A stretch of DNA of 64,000 bases from Ciborinia camelliae (Eukaryota > Ascomycota > Leotiomycetes > Helotiales > Sclerotiniaceae). A program made the translations under genes and the position numbers. The stretch's first letter is position 1; every line of letters begins with the position of its first letter. Below are positions 22,551-32,968 of this stretch, one piece after another. The notes beneath the pieces were generated by a model. The model was given only the letters and a program-made list of their open reading frames with translations. It ran no database searches and was not told where the DNA came from. The stretch spans positions 2,585,248-2,649,247 of the forward strand of contig JANPYM010000008.1 in assembly GCA_025890175.1 (NCBI GenBank), written 5' to 3'.

Positions 22551-25331
22551 TCAGATCCTCTCCAACTTTATCTTCTTTCCCCCGTTCCTTTTCCCCCCAC
22601 TCCATTTACTCCATATCCAATTATCTTCATCCTCCCCATCTTCATCTTCATCTTCATCTTCATCATCATCATCATCATCATCCAACAAAACTTGATTAAT
22701 GATAACATCTTCCCTCAAAAATGGATCATTCTTATCCCAATCCTCCTTCATCTCCCCCGCCCCTTGAAAAATCTTCTTTTCCCATTCTTCCACTTCCACT
22801 TTCGTCTTCAGCCTCTCCTTCTTCGCCATCTTCTCTTCAATCTCCGTATATGCTTTGGGTGTCCCTTGGAGATGCAGTTTATGCTCGAATTTCTGATCTT
22901 TGATTTTCCGAGACCCTTCCCCCTTTTCTTTTTCTTTTTGATCGGCAATTTTTCGTCCACTCTGCATCAATCCCATCTCCTTCAAACTTGGACGTTTTTT
23001 CAAACTAATCCTCGAATGACGGTACTTTGGTTTCGGCTTCGTTATTTTTTTCCCCGTCTTTGGATCGATGAGTTCTTTTATTTTGTCAAATGGTGGGGGA
23101 GGTGATTTGTTGTTATTTTTCTCCGGGAACTCCTTGATGAAATTTGGTCGGCCCGCAGGTTCGAGTCCCCCTTCTTCGGTAATGGCTCCGACTTGTCGCC
23201 GGTGCAGTTTCGCTTTGGGCTTTTTGGGAGGCACGTCAGAGTTGGGGATGAGAGGTGCGGATGGCTCGCCTTGCCAGCCTGGAACTTGCTCCGGAGGCAC
23301 TTCTTTGGATATTTCGGGCGTGTAAAGAGGGAGGATAGGTCTCCAGGGGCTATCGGTGGCTTCAATGTCGTACTCACGTTTTACTTTTGAAGGGGGTGGG
23401 GATATGGGTTGCTGTTCCCAGCCGGGGACTTGGCCGGGTGGAACTTCTTTGATGATTTCTGGGGAGGAAAGAGGCAGGAGACTTTGCCAAGGGCTATCCG
23501 GTGCATTGATATCGTATTCGCGTTTTACTTTACTGGGTGGAGATACTGGCTGTTGGGACCAACCGGGAACTTGACCGGGTGGAACTTCTTTGACGATTTC
23601 GGGAGTGGAAAGGGGTAGGAGGCTTTGCCAGGGGCTATTTGGGGCATTGATATCATATTCACGAGGTTTGAGTTTCTTTCCTTTAGCTATGGCCTGTTGT
23701 TCCCAACCGGGTACTTGTCCCGGGGGAACTTCCTTGATGATTTCTGGGGAAGTGAGGGGGAGGAGGCTTTGCCAGGGGCTATCTGGAGCATGAATATCGT
23801 ATTCGCGCTTAGCTTTCCGAGGTAGAGGTAAAGTGGAGGAAGAAGACGAGCTGGATGTAGTTGTCGGCTCTACGTAACCTGGAACTGCATCGGAAGGTAT
23901 CTGTGTATAATAATCTGGTTCTTCTAGAGTTAGGGACGCCCACGGGTTAGGTTTAGCTGTTGTTGATACTTCACTAGGGTAAGCGAAGGTACCAGATGGT
24001 TGTAGGTAAGTTTCCGTGCCGATAGGTCCAACAATAGGTGGAATGCTTGGGGGATCGGGGGGTAAGCCGAATGGATTCGTTGTGGTTGATAGTTCGTCGG
24101 TTGACGGGAGAGGAGTGGATAATATCTCACTTGTTATGACAGGTTTGGAAACTGTTAATGTACTGCTTGTGGACTCGGGAATTTGAAGGGTTGATAGACT
24201 TGAGCTGGAAAATACTGAATTTGTGCTCGAAGATAGTGATGAAGATACCCGAGAAGAATCACTTGTGCTATTTGGTAAAAGATTGGATGAAATTGAACTG
24301 CTAGAGCTTGTTTTAATTGTCGTGGGAGATGGGGTCGTGGTCGTACTTCTAGAAGTACTCGACAATGAAGAGCTCGATGTTCTAATTGTGCTTGAAGTTG
24401 AAATTACAGACGACAATGTCGAGCGAACAGAGCTGAAAGATGACGTTGATTTCTGGATTGAAGTTGAATTTTGGATGCTTGTTGTCAAAGACAAACTCAA
24501 AGATTTGGACGAAGAAGCCAATGTCTGTGACTGGGACGTTAAATTGCCAGTGGATACCTTAACGGAAGACTTTAATGAAGTACTGGATGTTGTCTTTAAA
24601 GATGTCGTCGTCGTAGGAGTTACATTTCCAGTCCAATTCTTCAATTCGTATACCTGCATGTATAGTATCCCACCTACAATACCCCCACAATATTTGCCAG
24701 AAGTAGACGGGCAACTCGATTGACAAAACGTAGAGCTTTTAATGGAGAGTATCGAAATATAATTGGAGCACCAACAAGATCCAGGTTCTATGCCAGCATA
24801 GAGATATGGTATTCCATTCTGCCCCGAGATAGAGCAAGCATTCACACAGCTTTGAATTGTCTCCGCAGGGCCTCCAGTCAGGTTAAGTAGGGGAGAACCC
24901 AAAGGTTTGCCTCGAATGCCATCCTGAAAACACCCAAAGTTATCATATGTCCCAGAGTTGGTTGATACCGACGAAACACTTCCAGTATTGAAGATGCCTC
25001 CATCACGACGTAATAATTCTGCACGCTGGGAAGGTTTATCAATCGCGTCGAGATGCAAAGCTGCGGGCAGTGGGACCTCTTTTTTCAACCGGGTAATCAC
25101 CTCGTAACAAGATTTGAATAAATGATTGTCAGATGGATTGGTACCCAAACATGGTGACGCAAATGGAGGAACGGGGATATTGCTCAAAAGTAGATATCGT
25201 ATACAAAAGTCCTTCGCGTTACCAGGTTCTGACAGGAGTGCATCTATACAGACATTGGTGGTATCGGATGATAGGGATGCAGTAACTAAAGTGATACCTA
25301 GGAAAGTTATGAACAGATTTTGCAGCATCAT
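22551..25331 (-). CDS. Secreted WSC-domain protein with four 39-residue repeats and acidic/basic tail
   Basis: 926 residues from the ATG at 25331 (a second ATG follows at 25328). Signal peptide: MMLQNLFITFLGITLVTA. The WSC domain, a fungal cysteine-rich carbohydrate-binding module, lies at about 128-228 (YDNFGCFQDGIRG, GSCWCSN, CPSTSGKYCGG). A Ser/Thr-rich, probably O-glycosylated stalk spans about 240-500. Four tandem repeats of 39 residues follow (about 508-689; nucleotides 23810-23694, 23666-23550, 23525-23409, 23381-23265), each reading REYDI..DSPW....LP..PEI.KEVPP.QVPGW. Three start with the dibasic pair KR. The tail is Lys-rich, then has an Asp/Glu run (about 884-903). No membrane helix follows the stalk, unlike classical Wsc stress sensors, so it is probably a secreted or wall protein. 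Confidence 0.85.
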   Translation of the reverse strand: MMLQNLFITFLGITLVTASLSSDTTNVCIDALLSEPGNAKDFCIRYLLLSNIPVPPFASPCLGTNPSDNHLFKSCYEVITRLKKEVPLPAALHLDAIDKPSQRAELLRRDGGIFNTGSVSSVSTNSGTYDNFGCFQDGIRGKPLGSPLLNLTGGPAETIQSCVNACSISGQNGIPYLYAGIEPGSCWCSNYISILSIKSSTFCQSSCPSTSGKYCGGIVGGILYMQVYELKNWTGNVTPTTTTSLKTTSSTSLKSSVKVSTGNLTSQSQTLASSSKSLSLSLTTSIQNSTSIQKSTSSFSSVRSTLSSVISTSSTIRTSSSSLSSTSRSTTTTPSPTTIKTSSSSSISSNLLPNSTSDSSRVSSSLSSSTNSVFSSSSLSTLQIPESTSSTLTVSKPVITSEILSTPLPSTDELSTTTNPFGLPPDPPSIPPIVGPIGTETYLQPSGTFAYPSEVSTTAKPNPWASLTLEEPDYYTQIPSDAVPGYVEPTTTSSSSSSSTLPLPRKAKREYDIHAPDSPWQSLLPLTSPEIIKEVPPGQVPGWEQQAIAKGKKLKPREYDINAPNSPWQSLLPLSTPEIVKEVPPGQVPGWSQQPVSPPSKVKREYDINAPDSPWQSLLPLSSPEIIKEVPPGQVPGWEQQPISPPPSKVKREYDIEATDSPWRPILPLYTPEISKEVPPEQVPGWQGEPSAPLIPNSDVPPKKPKAKLHRRQVGAITEEGGLEPAGRPNFIKEFPEKNNNKSPPPPFDKIKELIDPKTGKKITKPKPKYRHSRISLKKRPSLKEMGLMQSGRKIADQKEKEKGEGSRKIKDQKFEHKLHLQGTPKAYTEIEEKMAKKERLKTKVEVEEWEKKIFQGAGEMKEDWDKNDPFLREDVIINQVLLDDDDDDDEDEDEDEDGEDEDNWIWSKWSGGKRNGGKKIKLERI
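23265..23810 (-). repeat. Four in-frame 117-bp units encoding KR-led repeats
   Basis: Each unit is exactly 39 codons, with linkers of 8-9 residues. The first unit begins KREYDIHAPDSPW, the second PREYDINAPNSPW (the Lys of the dibasic pair is lost), the third KREYDINAPDSPW and the fourth KREYDIEATDSPW. KR is the recognition site of the Kex2 protease of the late Golgi, so processing between repeats is possible. Units 1-3 are much closer to each other than to unit 4. Confidence 0.8.
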
Positions 25332-26187
25332 AATGTTGGATGTTGAGAACACTAAATTCTACATGCCAGCAATATATATCAAGAGGAATTCTTGAATATA
25401 ACTAGCACGCGATTCCAGCCATATGATCAAGGCTTGGCATGATGAAGAATTGGAATGCTGAAGTAGAAATGCAGATGGATTCACTTAATATCTAGAAACA
25501 ATGTCTCATGTTGCGGCACTTCTGCTGTAGTAGTCCATCTCCATCCCTTGAATTGTAAAGAATTAAGCTACAAGTATTACTGATCTATATTTCTATGGAA
25601 AAACTTACACATGAACCTATGATGTGCCAACGGCCATTGATTTGGATCTCAATGATATTTATTTCGTGGAAGCGTTTGAGCACAATGTTACTTACCTAGT
25701 CGGCATGGAAGTGATGTGGCGAGTCGCGACATGACCCTCGATATGTTGGAGGGAGAATGTTGATCCAGAGGAGCGATGCGCATAGTTGTACTTACGGAAT
25801 GCACCCAATCTGTCGGTATATCAATGGTATGACTGAGGAAAAGAACCGAAACTTTGGAAATTTAAAAAGGGGTTGAAGCATATGACACGCGTCAGGATAC
25901 AGCCACGTAATCACGTGTGGACATATTTGGCGCTAAGATACGGCTAGCTCAGAGCTATCGCGATTTTGAATTTCAGTAGTCTTGTCTTGTCTTGATTCCT
26001 TTGGTATTGTCGACACCATCAATAATGAAATCCAACAATAACATAATTGGAACTGTCTTCTCTTTTACCTCGCAGCCACAACAAAACTTTGCACACATAC
26101 TCAAATAGACAACCCCTCGATAGAGATTTTACGTCTAACAATAGCCTCGTCGTCGCAAATCCAATTCAATCGCACTTCTTCAATCCT
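25332..26187. promoter_or_regulatory. Divergent promoter between WSC gene and cyclin gene
   Basis: A TATA-like ATATATAT at about 25371-25379 lies about 45 bases upstream of the WSC start (minus strand). On the plus side a short upstream ORF of 27 codons (26025-26108) precedes the cyclin start at 26188. CACGTG-like CACGTGTG sits near 25912. Confidence 0.4.
26025..26108 (+). promoter_or_regulatory. Upstream ORF in the cyclin leader
   Basis: ATG at 26025, 27 sense codons, then TAG at 26106-26108, 79 bases before the cyclin start. If the transcript begins upstream of it, it could damp translation of the cyclin. Transcription start is inferred, not seen. Confidence 0.35.
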
Positions 26188-27987
26188 ATGACCACCGCAG
26201 GTCCACATCCTACCGTTGAATTCGAATTTCCGGACGATCGTTCAAACCATACTCGACCTTCATCATCTTGTGCCTCAACTATAACTGAAAAGTACATACC
26301 GCCGGCGGTTCCTTCACCTCCGCGATTCCTGAATAATCACTTACCTCCCGAACAACCGTTTCGTCAGACAAAGCACCTATTGATACCAGAAATGCCGACT
26401 CAGGCGGCAGAGCAATGGCTTTTCACCGAGGCGGAGCTTAAAGCCACTCCCTCAATTATTGAAGGGCTCTCACCAGAGGAGGAACGTATTCGCAGAGCAA
26501 AAGGAGTTTCTTTCATGTCATCAGTTGGAAACATGCTACACATTCCAATGACGACTGTGAGCGTTGCGAGTCTCTACTTTCACCGTTTCTATATGCGCAG
26601 AAGCATGGTCTTAGATAAAAAGGGCTCTACCGGAATTCATCACTATGTAAATTTTCCCTCCTTTGCCAAGTTTCTCTCTTTACTTTACCCCGCCTTAAAA
26701 TTATAATACCAGGGCTTTGTACTCTGATTTTGATGACTCGAGTGTTTCTTTCCCTGTTTTGTCATGTGTTTGTTAGAGGAATCAATGCTAATTAATTTCT
26801 ATCAGGAGATTGCAGCGACAGCTCTTTTCCTGGCGACGAAAACCGAAGAGACCATACGTGGAACCAAACCTTTCATTTTTGCCTGTATTAAGGTTGCTCA
26901 GAAGAATCCGAAGCTCGAAGTCGATGCCAGCTCTAAGGAATATTGGCGATGGCGTGATAGTATTCTTATGTACGAGGAACTTATGCTGGAGTTATTATGT
27001 TTCGACCTTTCTGCGCCATCTCCGCTGAAATACCTTGTGAATTTCTTCGAGGAGCTCACAGCTGTTGGTATCAACACTGGGATGATCAAAGAACTTCGGA
27101 ATTATACTTGGGCATTGATATGCGATACACATCATTCGATATTAGGTCTCATAACTACTCCCCGCATCATTGCCATTACGACTCTTCTGTTTGCCGCGAC
27201 TGCTAGGAAATGTGAAATTCCTCGGATACATGGTAGAGATTGGTGGGAGCATCTCGGCGGTAGCGAACCTAAGATTGTGGAAGCTGGACTGATTTTGCAT
27301 AAATTTCTAAGCAACAGCCCCTTTCAGATTACGGATCAAGAACAACCGGGAAATGCAGCTGCCAAATATCTTCATGCTTCAAGTGGGAAAGAGGAACATA
27401 ATAGTGGTGATGCTACTTCAAACTCTGAGCATACCCAGAGCCAAAATGGAAATGGCCATATTCATGAGAATGGAACAAATGGTTCAGATAGTAACTCCCA
27501 GCCAGGTTCTGAACTTCATAACGACAAACCCGCCGAAAAGGCTGAGAATAACCACTTAGATAGTGAGCCACGAAATTCTTCAACGACTGATGATACTCGA
27601 CCTTCTCCCACTTCCGGTACGGATGATGCTCCTCTAAAAGCCGCTGCCAATGATCTCTCAAGTCACGATCAAATCAAATCTGCAAATGATATTTCGTCAA
27701 GTATCGATTCTGACATCAAAGTTAGTCCAAAGCGCAAAGCAGACGAACAGATAGAAGATGGCACACTACCAAAACGAGCAAAAAGGAATGACACTAGCTC
27801 TGAAATTCTTCAGGGTGACACGGAATTTTCACGCGAGGGACAAGCGGTGTCGGATGAGAGCCAAGGCACGGTAGAAAATGACAAGGACCATGCAACTAAA
27901 GATGTCGAACCTAAGACGGCTCCTACTACAACTGAGGCCGGAGTTGGCGTGGAGGAGCAGCATGAAGAAGGGGAATTAGAGCAATAG
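26188..27987 (+). CDS. Cyclin, Pch1 / cyclin K-like (two exons: 26188-26646, 26806-27987)
   Basis: Residues 75-100 read WLFTEAELKATPSI...LSPEEERIRRAKG, the N-terminal signature of transcriptional cyclins. The cyclin box follows (MTTVSVASLYFHRFYMRRSM, then across the splice HHY-EIAATALFLATKTEE) and a second cyclin fold with WALICDTHHSILGLITTPRIIAITTLL. The 159-bp intron uses GTAAAT and TATCAG; splicing restores the classic AATALFLATKTEE helix. The spliced product is 546 residues. The last 200 are acidic and disordered with a basic patch (SPKRKADEQ...PKRAKR), a likely nuclear signal. By family it should pair with a Cdk9/Cdk12-type kinase that phosphorylates RNA polymerase II. Assignment to K/T rather than L is from overall pattern only. 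Confidence 0.85.
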
Positions 27988-28599
27988 TAATTCTAATCAT
28001 GCTACATATCAACGATGGTGTTTTGGGGTCGCTTCTTGTACTATCGGACTAGGGAGTGGAATGGAGTTTATGGAAATACAATGTTTTTCGGAAGGGGAGC
28101 AAAGGCCTTCTGTGGAGTTTGGTTCGGATATGGGAAAGGGGCGAAGGTGGTGTGTACCACAACAACTGGGAGGATGACATTTGAGATGGTCAAAGTAGGG
28201 GAATTTTGAAACAGCAAAATCTTCGCTATTTACGATCTGATAGCCGGAAGGGCACACAATTTGTCAATGGCGTTTTTCTAGTGAGGATGCTACTCATATA
28301 GCTCTACCCATGAAGGGGTATGTCATAGGCATGTACCAAATTATTTAAATTATTTAAAACATTGCCCATATACAAACTACGTGCGATCTATGCAATAATC
28401 TACTAATTTCCCATCACCTGAAATCAGAACTAGATTTTCATATTGTATGTAAGCCTGAGGTCCTTCGACCATCTAACGTAGGCAATTTCAAACATCGAGG
28501 GACCTTATATCGCAACTAGGTATCAAGACACTATATCAATGTCGAACCTAAGCTCACTCACTCATTGAGGAGTGTCATGAAGCATTTGAGGCCGTCGAT
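27988..28599. other. Intergenic, 3' region of cyclin gene; no gene seen
   Basis: Small ORFs on both strands (28009-28257) mirror each other and are not credible. ATTATTTAAATTATTTAAA at 28341-28360 is a short direct repeat. Confidence 0.4.
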
Positions 28600-28842
28600 C
28601 TATTTGATTGTTTGGACTGAGATCCGAACAGCTGATCTCGAACCACACATAGGAAAGGAATCCTCTCCATACTCTCGCCGATATTCTGCGGCCACTCTAT
28701 CCATAGTGGCACCATCGGGTGTCAAATCAACCCCATTACCATTAAGATTCTGAATATGCTCCCTATTTGACACGCCATTAATTTCTTTCAAACACCTCAG
28801 CTTTTGGAAGTCGAGTTGTTGAGCCAGATCCAAGTGCAGCAT
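28600..28842 (-). CDS. Small hypothetical protein
   Basis: 80 codons from an ATG at 28842 in good context (GAAATGC). Composition is protein-like and hydrophilic (LTPDGATMDRVAAEYRREY). It has no signal peptide or cysteine pattern. It could be a small gene or the remains of a longer one, since nothing upstream extends the frame. Confidence 0.35.
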   Translation of the reverse strand: MLHLDLAQQLDFQKLRCLKEINGVSNREHIQNLNGNGVDLTPDGATMDRVAAEYRREYGEDSFPMCGSRSAVRISVQTIK

Positions 28843-28944
28843 TTCTTACTTGCGATGAACATTACATTTTATATAGACCTAGATACTAGCAATGTTCTCC
28901 TATTCAAATTTGACAATCAAGTGATTTCAGGCGATGTTATTGTT

Positions 28945-29275
28945 TAAGGTAGATTTATTTTTTGAAACTGATGTATCGTTTGAAATATAATTATTCGGAT
29001 TTATTATTTAATATAGATCTATTATTTGAAATTAATATATTGTTTAAAATATATTCAATTAGTTATATTAGTTGAGATAGATTTATTGTTTGAAATTAAT
29101 GTATTGATTTAAATATGTTTATTGAGATTTACTTTTTGAGATAGATTGATTGTTTGAAACAGATTTATTATTTGAAATATATTCATTTCGATTTACTGTT
29201 TGATATGAATCTATTCTTTGAAATTGATATATTATTTAGAATATATTTATTAATATTTATTGTTGGAGATACGTT
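28945..29275 (+). repeat. Degenerate AT-rich minisatellite
   Basis: About a dozen imperfect copies of a unit close to GATTTATTGTTTGAAAT, spaced about 14-30 bases, fill this stretch between normal-composition flanks. Units differ mostly by A/G or T/C changes. It is unrelated to the satellite of the AT-rich blocks further right. Confidence 0.6.
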
Positions 29276-29997
29276 CGCTGTTAGTAGGTATCAAGTATTA
29301 AAATCTTATGTCTTGGCAAAATCTTGGTCCTCTTGCTTTTCACTGTGTGTTCATCAGGTACTGTCATATGATTAAAGTTACCCGACACTATAACCTCCCT
29401 TGGCAAGAATCTATAAACACCGAGTACACTTTCTCGATGTTATACATGTAGTGGTGCGGAAAAACATCTACAGCCTCATCGGCGACCACCGGCGTTACCG
29501 TGCATCCATGTATTGTTCCGGTGGTCTTATGTAAGCCATGGCTGAAGGCTTCATGGCTACTTGCAGCCATTTCTTTTTAGGTAGAAATATCAACCGGTGA
29601 CAAGAAGTTTGAAAATCAGTCAATCAGCTCCTGGGACTAGATCCCCTCAATTGTCACCACATCTCAACGCCAAAGTCTTGGACTACTATGATACTGCTTC
29701 TTAACTCTGGCTGAAATGCATTCATCTTCTAAGATGGAGTCTACACAATTTTCCTCAGACATGTTTTAGAGCGACTGTGTCAAAATGTAAAAATGTTTCG
29801 CGGAGTTGCCGCAAGAAGGCGTACAACTTACCTATCGTCGAGACAATATATATACATACCTCCCAACAGTAGAATAGCTTCACATCCAGACTTCAGACCG
29901 CAATCACTCCATATCTAAACTTTCGATCCATTCAATTATCCAAGAAGATCAATCACCAATACAAATCCGCATTCACATCATTGACACGAGAACCATC
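29276..29997 (+). promoter_or_regulatory. Promoter region of the aerolysin-like gene
   Basis: A clear TATA element (CAATATATATACA) at about 29843-29855 lies 145 bases before the ATG at 29998; the transcript start would fall near 29875. A 60-codon minus-strand ORF at 29388-29570 is probably spurious. Confidence 0.5.
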
Positions 29998-31869
29998 ATG
30001 GTTGTCGAATTACCAAGCCCAGACACTTATGTCCGATTTGTGAGCAAGAGGGTAAGTCATCATCAAATTTCCAGTCCTTTTTGCCTCTTACCTTACCGAT
30101 CTAACACAATTTCTTTTCAACAGACCGGTAAAGTTCTAGCAGATGACGATGAACTCTATCATACGGATAAAGATCCAGGCAAGGCAGAGCATTGGTGGAG
30201 AATCATCCCCGCTAATGGCCAAACCAACCGATACATCATCAAGAATGTAACTACTGGGCGTGTAATCTGGTGTCGTTACAAGAACCGTCGTGCAGGTTGT
30301 ATCGATGATGATGGTAAATGGGCAGACAATTGGTTCGTCTTCGAGGAGACCAAACTTCCCAATTGTAGCGGTACCTTTCGCATTCGCTGTCCATCAACAA
30401 ACTGTGCTCTTGCTTCACGTACAGACAAGAAGCCTGAAGTAGACGGAATCATACTAAAAGACGATAATTCACCCGACAATGAGGATCAGCATTTCTCTAT
30501 GAATTTTGAGGATATGGAGGTGGAGAGCATCGAGTACGATATCAATGCTGGTAAGAAGTCAGCGGAGAAACCGGCGGCAATTGCTCAGCAAGACTTGGAA
30601 AATGCAACGGATACCGAACAAATTCAGACATTCACCTACAACGAAGATAAGGCAGAAGAGCACAGCTTTGAGCACTCACACGGCTTCGAAGTCTCCATTT
30701 CCCAGAAAATCAAGGTCCAAGCATGGCCTATTTGGGCCGGTGAATTGGAGATCAAAGGCAGTCAAAAGAATGAATGGAAATGGGGGGAGAAAAATACTAT
30801 CACAACGAAGTGGGGTATCAGTCAAGCTCTTAAGGTCCCAAAGAATAGTACATTTGTGGCTACTTTGACTGCAACAAAGATGGAAATTTCAGTACCTTTC
30901 AAAATGACGTGGGTGGCTAAGGACTCGGGGGCGAAAAATATCACCTATGGAGTATACAAAGGTGTTTCATACTATGGTGCTTCTACGAGTGTTAAACCAA
31001 AGTCTGGTGCATCGGAGACTACTTATAAGGATGAAAATAGGTCGTTTGAGAATGATGCCGATGGTATTGAGGGAGATAGTATTGAGGGAAATACCATTGG
31101 TGAAGAACAAACATACCAGGAAGAAAATGAGCAATCGGGCTCCTACGAATCGGGTGGTAATGAAAATGTCTATGATTCGGAGCAGCCCTACGATGGACAA
31201 GTATCATTCCAGGAGAACCAAGGTTACGACAATGGCTCAGAGCAAGAAGACCGCGTTGTCCCAGAATATGAAGAGAACAAGTCATACGAACAAGTTTACG
31301 AGGGCGAGGAGGGTCCCCAGTCTAACGATGGCAACTATGATGAAGAAAGGTCTTACTCGGAACGTGGTCAAGGCGACGAATCATATGATACCGACTACCA
31401 AGAGAACGAATCTGAAGATATTGATAACCAAGAGCGAACGTCCAACGAACCTGACGCGGGGGAACCAACTTTACAGTCCATCTATGGCCAAAGTTCTTAT
31501 GAAGATCGGAATGAGAACGAGGTGCACCAGTATGATGAACCTGAGGTAGAAAATCTATCTCTCGAAGATTCGGGACCAACCTACCAGGAAGACACAGAAT
31601 CTTACTCGAGTGGTTACGGCCAACAGTATACCAATAACAAACGCTATGAGAGCAATCAATTCACCAACGAGTCCACGGAGGAAGCATCTTACATCTCTCA
31701 TAAGTATCAAAACACTAGTCACTCAGGTGAAAATGAAAGTTTCAACGACGATCGATATAATGACCATGATCAGCACTATGATTCTGCAAACAACCGCACT
31801 AATGAATATGATCGTTGCGATCCTACTTATGACCACAATACCTCCTACAGCAAGTACCAACCATACTAG
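29998..31869 (+). CDS. Lectin-like plus aerolysin-like pore-forming protein with acidic Tyr/Glu-rich tail (exons 29998-30051, 30124-31869)
   Basis: A 72-bp intron (GTAAGT...CAACAG) has no stop in frame, so unspliced reading hides it. Removing it joins FVSKR to TGKVLADDDELYHT and gives 599 residues. Residues 1-147 look like a beta-trefoil lectin/fascin-type fold (tGkvL, YIIKNVTTGRVIW, DNWFVFEE, FRIRCP). Residues about 150-306 match the aerolysin/ETX-MTX2 pore module: alternating strands around HSFEHSHGFEVSISQKIKV, a W-rich middle, the motif ATKMEISVPFKMTW, and a closing strand YGVYKGVSYYG. From about 310 to the end comes nearly 290 residues of acidic, Tyr/Ser/Gln-rich disorder with loose YxE repeats, which is unusual for this family. 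No signal peptide. Related fungal proteins act in defence or lysis of other cells; that role is inferred here. Confidence 0.8.
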   Translation: MVVELPSPDTYVRFVSKRVSHHQISSPFCLLPYRSNTISFQQTGKVLADDDELYHTDKDPGKAEHWWRIIPANGQTNRYIIKNVTTGRVIWCRYKNRRAGCIDDDGKWADNWFVFEETKLPNCSGTFRIRCPSTNCALASRTDKKPEVDGIILKDDNSPDNEDQHFSMNFEDMEVESIEYDINAGKKSAEKPAAIAQQDLENATDTEQIQTFTYNEDKAEEHSFEHSHGFEVSISQKIKVQAWPIWAGELEIKGSQKNEWKWGEKNTITTKWGISQALKVPKNSTFVATLTATKMEISVPFKMTWVAKDSGAKNITYGVYKGVSYYGASTSVKPKSGASETTYKDENRSFENDADGIEGDSIEGNTIGEEQTYQEENEQSGSYESGGNENVYDSEQPYDGQVSFQENQGYDNGSEQEDRVVPEYEENKSYEQVYEGEEGPQSNDGNYDEERSYSERGQGDESYDTDYQENESEDIDNQERTSNEPDAGEPTLQSIYGQSSYEDRNENEVHQYDEPEVENLSLEDSGPTYQEDTESYSSGYGQQYTNNKRYESNQFTNESTEEASYISHKYQNTSHSGENESFNDDRYNDHDQHYDSANNRTNEYDRCDPTYDHNTSYSKYQPY

Positions 31870-32338
31870 CCATTTTACCATCATCCCACCATTCAAGGTT
31901 TTCGAGACACAACCCTTCCAGGTATTACGAATAGAAAGACACGTGGAAGGAGATAAGATGTATTGTTATGATGAATTTTTCCAATTTTTTCTCTTTTTGT
32001 TCGGCAAGGATTTTACAATGGGACATTAGACGCCTAGCTATGGGATCCAGGAACTTCAGCCATTTTCTTTTCGCTTTCTTTTAGAACCTATCTTGCAGCA
32101 TTTAGATTTCTGTTGGCTACCTCTTTAGAACCTCAATCAATTGATATACTAGTTTTTTATGCTCCGCAGTCCACTTGTTAGATGCCTAGTTGTAACTGTC
32201 GTTGCATCATCAAAAGATGTGTTGATATAAAGTAGTTCTATATACACTAGCTCGATACACAATAATAATATCAACAATAAGATGTCTAAAATGATGAAAT
32301 AAACATATGAATACAACTAAACGAATGGTGAGATGAAG
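31870..32338 (+). terminator. 3' region of aerolysin-like gene; no gene seen
   Basis: AT-rich with several AATAATA-type signals (32262-32280). The ORF overlapping 31610-32029 is a shadow of the acidic tail. Confidence 0.35.
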
Positions 32339-32668
32339 TCAATTGAATAGATTCTCTGGACCAAAATAAAAGTATCGCCTGAAGGTTAGATTTTCGGTAC
32401 TTTTAAAGAGATGGATGTCTGGGGCTTTCCAAGTGATGATCTGTAAACAATTTACCGCGTCTGTTGTGTTGGCTAAGGTATTCAGCGAAATCAATGTACC
32501 AATCCAATGTGTTAGTTTTTTCTTATGTGCTGTGCGTTCATGGGCTATTGGTCCGATAGAATCATAGGCAGTTGAAGTGAATGGAGAGACCAAAAATGGG
32601 GCTGCTGTTGGTTGAAAGTTCAACGTATCCTCTAGCAACGCTCCGAGGTTTTTTCTTTGGTACAGCAT
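32339..32668 (-). CDS. Hypothetical protein
   Basis: 109 codons from an ATG at 32668 with a good context (AAAAATGC). The composition is mixed and protein-like, without low complexity. No family recognised. It may be one exon of a longer gene or a remnant. It is read on the opposite strand to both neighbours. Confidence 0.38.
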   Translation of the reverse strand: MLYQRKNLGALLEDTLNFQPTAAPFLVSPFTSTAYDSIGPIAHERTAHKKKLTHWIGTLISLNTLANTTDAVNCLQIITWKAPDIHLFKSTENLTFRRYFYFGPENLFN

Positions 32669-32968
32669 TTTTCTTTCAGAATCTCATTTACCTTGGACGA
32701 ATTACAACGGACTTTGGACATTCCAAATAATAAGATCAAGCGATGAATGGGTGGCTGAGAATATCCCGGGCTATATCCCAAGTATCTGAGGAAAACCCCC
32801 CATTAAGAGACGTCATAGAATCTTCCATATTACTTACATGCCAAAGAAATATAATTCACTTTACGCCATTGGCAGAGGATTCGCTTTACAAAATAAACAG
32901 TACCTCAGCAGTATAGAAATACTTTGAACACACCGTACAACAACTTCGACACCATCTTAAAGAAAAAA

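Noticed and set aside
22692..24723. Plus-strand ORFs opposite the WSC gene
   Set aside because: Mirror images of the repeats and Ser/Asp-rich sequence of the WSC protein.
30506..31579. ORFs overlapping the aerolysin-like gene
   Set aside because: Shadows of the repetitive acidic tail in other frames.
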